Source: an uncultured Halieaceae bacterium (GTDB lineage: Bacteria; Pseudomonadota; Gammaproteobacteria; Pseudomonadales; Halieaceae). Taken from it: 6,117 nucleotides of DNA. Below the pieces are notes generated by a model. The model saw nothing but the letters and a program-made list of their open reading frames with translations. It was not told the origin of the DNA and did no database searches. Shown here piece by piece: positions 1 through 5,342 of the stretch. Position numbers and translations under genes: made by a program. The stretch lies in contig CAJXZI010000127.1 of NCBI GenBank assembly GCA_913063005.1, positions 1 to 6,117 of the forward strand. The letters are read 5' to 3'. Each line of letters begins with the position of its first letter. The first letter of the stretch is position 1.

Positions 1-270
1 GCAACATTTCAAACGTCTAAGGGAGAAATAGAGTAAAGGAAAAGAAGTGGAGATAACCTTTGGGTAGTGGGGGAGTTGAGATATGGGGAGTAGGGGGGCG
101 ATACCATTTTATAGAGGCCGGCTATGCCACTCTCTACGGCCATACCACGAATAAAACACACTCTTAAAGGGACTTGAAGAGATAGAGTGAGTAGGAGGGA
201 AGGAGAGAGAGTGATAGATAGTTTCTGGGTTGGGGGGTTGTGGAGGCTGATTCACACACACACACATACA
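1..270. other. Anomalous non-coding, purine-rich low-complexity stretch, probably foreign or artefactual
   Basis: No convincing gene is present here. The + strand is strikingly purine-rich: 19-56 has only four pyrimidines, and 181-221 contains no C and only six T. G-runs lie at 62-64, 69-73, 85-88, 93-98, 227-229 and 232-237, and a CA microsatellite at 253-266. The downstream genes show none of this bias. Stops interrupt the glnS frame, the last being TGA at 248-250, and nothing resembling the missing GlnRS N-terminus is seen. No terminal inverted repeats, target duplication or transposase suggest a mobile element. Inference: a chimeric or low-quality contig end joined to a real glnS. A real rearrangement is possible but less likely, because glnS is normally essential in bacteria that use it. 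Confidence 0.7.
253..266. repeat. (CA)7 dinucleotide microsatellite
   Basis: Seven uninterrupted CA units are followed by TACA, directly before the point where GlnRS homology begins at about 272. Such repeats are uncommon in bacterial coding DNA. The AC-rich stretch next to ACCC offers microhomology for a false join with the expected glnS codons for Asp-Asp-Thr-Asn-Pro. Confidence 0.85.
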
Positions 271-271
271 C

Positions 272-1720
272 CCAGAGAAAGAAAGCCAAGTCTTTATCGA
301 TGCTATCCAGGCCGATGTGCGGTGGCTAGGATATCAGTGGGCGGGTGAGGTGCGGTACGCCTCTAGCTATTTTCAGCAGTTCTATGAGTGGGCGCTTCAC
401 CTTATTGATGCAGGCAAAGCCTATGTTTGCGATTTGAGCGCAGAGGAAGCGCGGGAGTACCGTGGATCGCTGACGAAGCCCGGCACGAATAGTCCGTATC
501 GAGACCGATCGATTGCTGAAAACCGAGCACTATTTGCGAGCATGAAGGCAGGAGAGTTTGAGGATGGCTCTCGAGTACTCCGTGCCAAGATTGACATGGC
601 TGCCCCAAATATCAATTTGCGTGATCCAACGCTTTACAGGATTCGGCGTGTGAGCCACCACCAGACAGGTGATGACTGGGTAATTTACCCAACCTACGAC
701 TTTGCACACGGACAGGAAGATGCCATAGAAGGCATTTCTCACTCCATTTGCACGCTAGAGTTTGAAGATCACAAGCCCTTGTACGATTGGTTTATCGAAA
801 ACCTTCCGGTTCCGTCGCGGCCCCGGCAATACGAGTTTGCACGCCTCAACGTTAATTACACGGTTACTAGCAAACGAAAACTCAAGCTTCTGGTCGATTC
901 CGGTGTGGTGAGCGGGTGGGATGATCCGCGCATGCCAACGATTGCGGGGATGCGACGACGTGGCTACACACCTGCGGCACTACGTCATTTTTGTGAAGAG
1001 GTGGGTACATCTCGGTCAGACGGTGTTGTCGATGTCGCAATGCTTGAGAGCGCGGTGCGCAACGATCTGAACGTGAATGCGCCGCGGGCAATGGCTGTTC
1101 TAAACCCGCTTGCCCTTGAACTTACGAACCTTACAGAGCCTCAGATGTTGATGGTGCCTAACCATCCTGCTGATGAAAGCCAGGGAAAGCGCGAGGTTTC
1201 AATAAGCAGTAATCTTTGGATCGACCGTGAAGACTTTCGGCAAGAGGCGAATAAAAAGTTCAAACGACTTGTGCTTGGTAAGCGTGTTCGCCTCCGTGGT
1301 GGTTACGTTATTGAGGCCGAACGCTGTGATGTTGATGCTGACGGTGTGGTAACAAAGGTATATGCCTCAATCGTCCCCCAGACCTTGGGAGAGGACCCTG
1401 ACGACGGCATCAAGGCTAAGGGTGTCATTCACTGGGTCGATGCTGCAACAGGCTGTGCGGCTGAGATACGCAGTTACGATCGTCTGTTCAATGTGGAGGA
1501 TCCTTCGAGGGCCGACACTATGGAAGACGTGATCAATCCAAGTTCTTTGGTAGTTAGCGAAGCTATTGTTGAGAAATCGCTTCAGGCAGTGACTCCAGAG
1601 GCAAGATTCCAATTCGAACGCGAGGGCTATTTTGTGGCAGACCGCCACGATCACTCCCAACAAAGACCCGTGTTTAATAAAGTGATTGGTTTGCGCGATA
1701 CGTGGGTGAGCAATGACTGA
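272..1720 (+). CDS. glnS: Glutaminyl-tRNA synthetase, 5'-truncated
   Basis: Class I aminoacyl-tRNA synthetase (EC 6.1.1.18) that charges tRNA-Gln with glutamine in the cytoplasm. Homology starts at Pro (272-274) of the conserved Asn-Pro-Glu-Lys-Glu segment, about residue 71 of the E. coli enzyme, and continues without a break to the stop. The 482 visible residues plus ~70 missing equal the usual ~554. Clear family blocks are EYRGSLTKPG, SPYRDRS, LRAKIDM, IYPTYDFAHG (the Tyr at the glutamine/ATP pocket), HSICTLEFE, the KMSKS-equivalent VTSKR at 863-877, WDDPRMPTI, and the C-terminal anticodon-binding beta-barrels ending FNKVIGLRDTW. The HIGH motif and first half of the Rossmann fold are absent. 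The GTG at 317 is an internal Val codon, not a start, because homology extends 15 codons upstream of it. The true start and promoter are not in the window. The end overlaps cysS by 8 nt. Confidence 0.95.
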   Translation, partial: PEKESQVFIDAIQADVRWLGYQWAGEVRYASSYFQQFYEWALHLIDAGKAYVCDLSAEEAREYRGSLTKPGTNSPYRDRSIAENRALFASMKAGEFEDGSRVLRAKIDMAAPNINLRDPTLYRIRRVSHHQTGDDWVIYPTYDFAHGQEDAIEGISHSICTLEFEDHKPLYDWFIENLPVPSRPRQYEFARLNVNYTVTSKRKLKLLVDSGVVSGWDDPRMPTIAGMRRRGYTPAALRHFCEEVGTSRSDGVVDVAMLESAVRNDLNVNAPRAMAVLNPLALELTNLTEPQMLMVPNHPADESQGKREVSISSNLWIDREDFRQEANKKFKRLVLGKRVRLRGGYVIEAERCDVDADGVVTKVYASIVPQTLGEDPDDGIKAKGVIHWVDAATGCAAEIRSYDRLFNVEDPSRADTMEDVINPSSLVVSEAIVEKSLQAVTPEARFQFEREGYFVADRHDHSQQRPVFNKVIGLRDTWVSND

Positions 1721-3086
1721 GTTACGACTCACCAATAGCGCCGGGAGTCAAAAGCGCGTCTTTACACCGGTAGATCCCGAGCACATTAGGATGTACGTCT
1801 GCGGGCCTACCGTTTACAACTTGGTGCATATAGGCAACGCGCGTCCGGTAGTCGTATTCGACACCTTATTTCGAGTGCTCCGAGCGCTTTATCCCAAAGT
1901 GACGTACGCGCGGAATATCACTGACATCGACGATAAAATCATCGTTGCGGCGAGAGAGCGTGGCATCGATATCACAGTGTTGACTGAGGAGTTCACTGAG
2001 AAGTTCCGGACAGACATGGCTGCGCTCAATAATTTGCCGCCTTCTATTGAGCCGCAGGCGACAGAGCATGTTGATGCAATGCTGGACCTTGCGCGCCGCC
2101 TCATTGAAAAAGGTCATGCGTACGAGTCAGAGGGCCACATCCTGTTCGACGTGACTTCCATGGACGACTACGGTCTTCTGAGTGGTCGTCAGCTGGACGA
2201 TATGCTTGCGGGCGCTCGGGTTGAAGTGGCGTCCTATAAGCGCCACCCCGGCGATTTCGTCTTGTGGAAGCCCTCGAGTGATGATGAACCCGGCTGGGAT
2301 AGCGATTATGGACGTGGCCGTCCCGGATGGCACATCGAGTGCTCCGCAATGATTCACCAGCACTTGGGGGATAACATTGATATCCACGGAGGCGGCAGGG
2401 ATCTTATCTTCCCTCACCACGAGAATGAACGCGCTCAGAGCTGTTGCGGCTACGGAGGCGGCTTCGTTGGTACGTGGATGCATAACGCCTACGTCGATAT
2501 GGACGGTGAGAAGATGTCCAAGTCACTGGGTAACGTCAAAACCGTCCGTGAGTTGCTTGAGCGATATCCTGGCGAAACTCTGCGATTTGCTTTGTTGAGC
2601 GCGCATTACCGGTCGCCGCTGAACTTTTCGCGGGAACTCTTGGACAGTGCACAATCGACGCTCGACAGCTTTTATCTTGCCTTACGTAACGCCGGAGATG
2701 TGGCTTCTGCGGGGTCTTCAACAGCGTGCGCGCCGGTCTTCACGGCACTCCTCGATGACTTGAATACTCCGGCGGCCATTGCCGAGTTGCATCAGCTTGC
2801 CAAGGCACTTAACAAAGCCAGTGAGTCGGAGAAGCCAGCGGCAAAGGCGGCTCTACTCGCAGGTGGTGCTGTATTGGGAATCCTAGGTGAGTCGCCTGAA
2901 CAGTGGCTGGCGAGAAACGATGAAGGGGGACTCTCCTCGGACGCTATCGACAAGCTCTTGGTCGAGCGTGCGCAGGCCAAGTCGAATCGCGATTTTGCAC
3001 GAGCGGATGCTATTAGAGACGAACTCAAAGCTGCAGGCATTATCATTGAGGATGGCGCGTCTGGTGCGACCTGGCGCCGCGGCTAA
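1713..3086 (+). CDS. cysS: Cysteinyl-tRNA synthetase
   Basis: Class I synthetase (EC 6.1.1.16) that charges tRNA-Cys in the cytoplasm. It is complete at 457 residues, close to E. coli's 461. The Rossmann catalytic domain has HIGN (39-42) as its HIGH motif and KMSKS at 267-271. By alignment to E. coli, the zinc ligands that discriminate cysteine are all present: C30 (MYVCG), C210 (HIECSAM), H235 and E239 (FPHHENE). Also recognisable are RNITDIDDK (68-76), GRPGWHIECSAM and DIHGGGRDL. The C-terminal DALR-type helical domain and the terminal TWRR tail complete the family layout. The ATG at 1713 is chosen because the protein begins at the usual distance before MYVCGPTVY. It sits inside the glnS end (ATGACTGA), with purine-rich GGGTGAG just upstream, so translation is probably coupled to glnS. 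It ends 17 nt from the convergent hydrolase gene. Confidence 0.98.
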   Translation: MTELRLTNSAGSQKRVFTPVDPEHIRMYVCGPTVYNLVHIGNARPVVVFDTLFRVLRALYPKVTYARNITDIDDKIIVAARERGIDITVLTEEFTEKFRTDMAALNNLPPSIEPQATEHVDAMLDLARRLIEKGHAYESEGHILFDVTSMDDYGLLSGRQLDDMLAGARVEVASYKRHPGDFVLWKPSSDDEPGWDSDYGRGRPGWHIECSAMIHQHLGDNIDIHGGGRDLIFPHHENERAQSCCGYGGGFVGTWMHNAYVDMDGEKMSKSLGNVKTVRELLERYPGETLRFALLSAHYRSPLNFSRELLDSAQSTLDSFYLALRNAGDVASAGSSTACAPVFTALLDDLNTPAAIAELHQLAKALNKASESEKPAAKAALLAGGAVLGILGESPEQWLARNDEGGLSSDAIDKLLVERAQAKSNRDFARADAIRDELKAAGIIIEDGASGATWRRG

Positions 3087-3103
3087 GCTCGGCCGGCTTC
3101 ACC

Positions 3104-4102
3104 TCAGCTGTGGTGCACACGCTCCAAGAACTCGAGGATTGTCTCGTTCACTTCTTGTGGAGCTTCCTCTGCAGTCCAGTGTCCCACCCCGGGTAGTTCT
3201 CGGCTGATGAGCAGGTTGTCATAGTTCTTTTTTACATGCTCCACGAATGACGTACTTAGTGGTACAAATTGGCTGACAGGGTCAAATTCTCCCGTAATAA
3301 AAAAAGCCGGCTGTTGGATTCTAGCGCCTTCCAAATGAGCTAGTTCGTGCCAATCAAGGTTTTGCGCTCGGTATCGGTTGTAGGGACCCCGTTTGCCGCT
3401 GAGTTCGAACTGAGTGACGAGGTAATCGAGGTCTGTTTGTGAAAACCAGTCGGGGAAGGTCTCGAAAAGAGTCATGTCATCAAGTAGCTTGGCGTCGGCG
3501 GGCTTGGCACCCGTAAAGCCGCCCTCAGCGTTTTGCCGTTGATGTCGCATTCCTCGAGCATCGATTGCGGTGTAAACCAGAAACAGTGACCTAGCGAGAT
3601 CAGCCTCGAATTCCTCCTCGGGAGCGCCTTCGTTCAGGAAGTAGAGTTGGTAGAAGAACTGATCCTGATAAATCTCGCGCCAGAGATCGAGCGTGGGAAT
3701 AGGGGGTCGCGTCAAATGAGGAACCGACAGCGAGCCCGTTGCATACACGCGCTCGGGATAGAGCAGGGCGGCGGTTAGCGCTATGGGACCACCCCAGTCA
3801 TGACCGATTGTGATGAACGTGTCATAACCTAGGGCGTCAGCGATGCCTACCACATCGGCTGCAAGTTCCTTTAGCGTGTAGGCCTCAATGGCGTGCGGCT
3901 TATCCGACTCCCCGTAACCGCGCACGTCATAAGCGACCGCCGTGTATCCTGCGGCTGCGATGGCAGGAATCTGGTGGCGCCAGCTGTACCAGCTTTCTGG
4001 CCAGCCATGGCACAGTATGACGAGCGGCCCTTCACCCTGTGTTGCTAAACGGTGCCGCAGACCGTTCGCGGTGACGACCTTGAATTCGACGTCAGGTGAC
4101 AC
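3104..4102 (-). CDS. Alpha/beta hydrolase, epoxide hydrolase family
   Basis: A 332-residue alpha/beta-hydrolase-fold protein closely resembling soluble epoxide hydrolases, which open epoxides to diols through an Asp-ester intermediate. The whole expected catalytic set can be placed by alignment with human sEH: HGWP oxyanion motif 32-35, nucleophile D102 in GHDWGG (100-105), cap-domain tyrosines Y151 (YQLYF) and Y244 (NRYRAQN), charge-relay acid D274 (GEFDP) and H308 (GVGHWT). RGYGESDKP follows strand 4. No signal peptide or membrane segment is seen, so it should be cytoplasmic. The start is GTG at 4102-4100; the frame stays open upstream to the folD end but offers no ATG and only a weak GAG as Shine-Dalgarno. 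It lies 35 nt after the folD stop on the same strand, so co-transcription is likely. The true substrate cannot be read from sequence; an Asp nucleophile also occurs in haloalkane dehalogenases, but the paired cap tyrosines favour epoxide hydrolase. Confidence 0.9.
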   Translation of the reverse strand: MSPDVEFKVVTANGLRHRLATQGEGPLVILCHGWPESWYSWRHQIPAIAAAGYTAVAYDVRGYGESDKPHAIEAYTLKELAADVVGIADALGYDTFITIGHDWGGPIALTAALLYPERVYATGSLSVPHLTRPPIPTLDLWREIYQDQFFYQLYFLNEGAPEEEFEADLARSLFLVYTAIDARGMRHQRQNAEGGFTGAKPADAKLLDDMTLFETFPDWFSQTDLDYLVTQFELSGKRGPYNRYRAQNLDWHELAHLEGARIQQPAFFITGEFDPVSQFVPLSTSFVEHVKKNYDNLLISRELPGVGHWTAEEAPQEVNETILEFLERVHHS

Positions 4103-4137
4103 AGTAGTCTCGTGTACAGTCCGGATCGAGGTTCGAT

Positions 4138-4983
4138 TTAGCCGAGCGCTTTCTCACCTGACTCAACAGTTTGCATGATGAGTGTATTGATTGTCATAGG
4201 ACCCACACCACCAGGCACTGGCGTATAGGCTGCCGCACGGTCAACAAGGGGGCCTAACTCGATGTCGCCAACCCCGCCGGGGTGGTAGCCTGCATCGACG
4301 ACGACCGCGCCATCCTTGATCCAGTCCGCGCGAATGAATTCTGGACGACCAACGGCGCCGACAATGACGTCACCCTGACGAATATGCGACTCTAAATCCT
4401 GCGTGCGCGAGTGACAGATGGTGACTGTCGCATTCGCTTGCAGCATCATCATCGCCATCGGTTTGCCCAGAATAGGGCTTCTTCCCACGACAACGGCGTG
4501 TTTGCCTGAAAGTTCGATCTCATAATGGGCGAGCAGGCGCATAATGCCTTGTGGGGTGGCACAGCCATAGGCTGGCTCGCCCATACTCATGCGACCGAAA
4601 CCCAAACACGTTACACCGTCCACGTCCTTCTCGAGCGCGATCATGTCAAACGCAGCTCGCTCGTCGATGTGCGAGGGCACAGGGTGTTGCAGCAAAATGC
4701 CATGCACGTCTGGATTCGCGTTGAGTTGCTCTATCTCTCGTAACAAATCATTGGTCTTCGTCGACGCAGGCAGCTCGATGGCCAGGGATTCCATGCCGAT
4801 GCGTTTACACGCATTCGCTTTCATTTTGACGTAGGTGGCTGAAGCAGGGTCGTCACCCACCAAGATAGTCGCCAGAACAGGTGTTCGATTGCCGGTTTTT
4901 GCTTTTAGCGCCGCGACCCGTTCCGTCAGGTTGGCCTCGGTTAATTGCGCTACGTGTTTTCCGTCCAGAAGCGTGGCTGGCAT
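4138..4983 (-). CDS. folD: Bifunctional methylenetetrahydrofolate dehydrogenase / methenyltetrahydrofolate cyclohydrolase
   Basis: Cytoplasmic one-carbon enzyme (EC 1.5.1.5 and 3.5.4.9) interconverting 5,10-methylene-, 5,10-methenyl- and 10-formyl-tetrahydrofolate, usually NADP-linked. Its 281 residues match the usual ~285. The N-terminal catalytic domain has VGDDPASATYVKMK with Y51 and the catalytic lysine K55, then Q99 and D122 (KDVDG). The Rossmann domain has VVGRSPILGKP (165-175), and PGGVGPMT (257-264) closes the active site. The key residues are intact, but several signatures differ from the common form: QHPVP for QLPLP, CATPQG for PCTPxG, GRSPILGKP for GRSNIVGKP, and DAGYHPGG for the DVGINR region. 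This suggests a distinct FolD subfamily. The ATG at 4983-4981 is supported by a GGGGGAA Shine-Dalgarno on the minus strand (about 4990-4996). Transcription is divergent from the tRNAs, and the hydrolase follows downstream. Confidence 0.96.
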   Translation of the reverse strand: MPATLLDGKHVAQLTEANLTERVAALKAKTGNRTPVLATILVGDDPASATYVKMKANACKRIGMESLAIELPASTKTNDLLREIEQLNANPDVHGILLQHPVPSHIDERAAFDMIALEKDVDGVTCLGFGRMSMGEPAYGCATPQGIMRLLAHYEIELSGKHAVVVGRSPILGKPMAMMMLQANATVTICHSRTQDLESHIRQGDVIVGAVGRPEFIRADWIKDGAVVVDAGYHPGGVGDIELGPLVDRAAAYTPVPGGVGPMTINTLIMQTVESGEKALG

Positions 4984-4989
4984 AAAAAT

Positions 4990-4996
4990 TCCCCCG
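4990..4996 (-). promoter_or_regulatory. folD ribosome binding site
   Basis: Read on the minus strand, GGGGGAA lies about six bases before the folD ATG. This is a strong Shine-Dalgarno-like match and supports the start chosen. I see no convincing -35/-10 pair for folD; CTGACA near 5029-5034 (minus strand) resembles a -35 but lacks a good -10 at the right distance. Confidence 0.65.
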
Positions 4997-5053
4997 ATTT
5001 GTGTGTCGCAATTCTTCCAGAATTCAAATGTCAGCGAAAGTCGATTTCTGCAA

Positions 5054-5090
5054 TTGACCCGATGGCTCGAAACCCTGTAGACTCGCCGCC
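5054..5090 (+). promoter_or_regulatory. Sigma-70 promoter for the tRNA-Pro/tRNA-His transcript, with GC-rich discriminator
   Basis: A TTGACC -35 element (5054-5059) is followed after 18 bases by a TAGACT -10 element (5078-5083). Next comes a run of only G and C, CGCCGCCCGCG, leading to a likely start near 5090, about 30 bases before tRNA-Pro. A GC-only discriminator behind the -10 is characteristic of stable-RNA promoters under stringent (ppGpp) control in gammaproteobacteria. The motif match is seen; the regulation is inferred. Confidence 0.7.
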
Positions 5091-5118
5091 CGCGAGGTGA
5101 TGATCACTTCACGTTTTT

Positions 5119-5195
5119 CGGGGTGTAGCGCAGTCTGGTAGCGCGCCTGCTTTGGGAGCAGGATGTCGGGGGTTCGAATCCCTCCTCCCCGACCA
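5119..5195 (+). tRNA. tRNA-Pro(UGG), CCA encoded
   Basis: A full 77-nt cloverleaf can be folded by hand. The acceptor arm pairs CGGGGTG with CTCCCCG, the D-stem GCGC with GCGC, and the anticodon stem CCTGC with GCAGG around loop TTTGGGA. The T-arm carries TTCGAAT and ACCA ends the gene. The anticodon TGG is at 5153-5155 and reads proline CCA and probably other CCN codons. Position 6 (T at 5124) faces T at position 67 (5186), giving one U-U mismatch in the acceptor stem where a U-A pair would be expected. The discriminator is A73. Everything else is canonical, including C1-G72, typical of bacterial tRNA-Pro. Confidence 0.96.
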
Positions 5196-5248
5196 CTTTT
5201 TCGGCCACATTGCCACGGTCGAAGGTCTTGGGTAACTGCCCAGTCAGT

Positions 5249-5325
5249 GGTGGCTGTAGCTCACCAGGTAGAGCACCGGATTGTGGCTCCGGAGGTAGTG
5301 GGTTCGAGACCCATCAGCCACCCCA
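5249..5325 (+). tRNA. tRNA-His(GUG), with G-1 and CCA encoded
   Basis: The acceptor pair GTGGCTG/CAGCCAC is perfect, with the extra G-1 at 5249 opposite C73, the hallmark of bacterial tRNA-His recognised by HisRS. The D-stem is GCTC/GAGC, the anticodon stem CCGGA/TCCGG with loop TTGTGGC, and the anticodon GTG lies at 5283-5285. The T-stem is GTGGG/CCCAT and CCA is encoded. The D-loop ACCAGGTA puts C at position 15 (5264), and the variable loop AGGTA puts A at position 48 (5297), instead of the usual purine-15/pyrimidine-48 Levitt pair. It lies 53 nt after tRNA-Pro, probably on one transcript, and 17 nt before the end of the convergent dehydrogenase gene. No clear terminator follows. Confidence 0.96.
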
Positions 5326-5342
5326 TCTTTCGTCGGTACTGA

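Noticed and set aside
9..247. Open frame without stops on the minus strand in the left flank, with an internal ATG giving about 44 codons
   Set aside because: The pyrimidine-rich strand rarely forms stop codons by chance; the translation is low-complexity (Ser, Pro, Leu, Thr-rich), with no ribosome binding site or recognisable domain.
317..319. GTG as the start of glnS
   Set aside because: The GlnRS homology (PEKE..FIDAIQADVRWLG) continues 15 codons upstream, so this is an internal Val codon in a truncated gene.
882..1091. Minus-strand and alternate-frame open frames inside glnS, cysS, the hydrolase, folD and the dehydrogenase
   Set aside because: All lie in other frames of strongly recognised genes, with arginine- or serine-rich translations typical of shadow frames and no family resemblance.
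3085..3115. Small hairpins at the convergent cysS/hydrolase ends (AAGC..GCTT at 3085-3099, and imperfect palindrome CACC..GGTG at 3100-3115) as a bidirectional terminator
   Set aside because: Stems are only 4-5 bp or contain mismatches, there is no T-run on either strand, and they overlap the stop codons; not strong enough to annotate.
5097..5107. Inverted repeat GTGA-TGA-TCAC in the tRNA leader as an operator
   Set aside because: Only a 4-bp half-site with no second copy; expected by chance.
5111..5118. T-run just before tRNA-Pro as a terminator or attenuator
   Set aside because: No GC-rich stem precedes it; it is simply part of the short 5' leader.
5119..5325. tRNA pair as a prophage or island attachment site
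   Set aside because: No partial direct repeat of either tRNA 3' end and no integrase is visible within the window.
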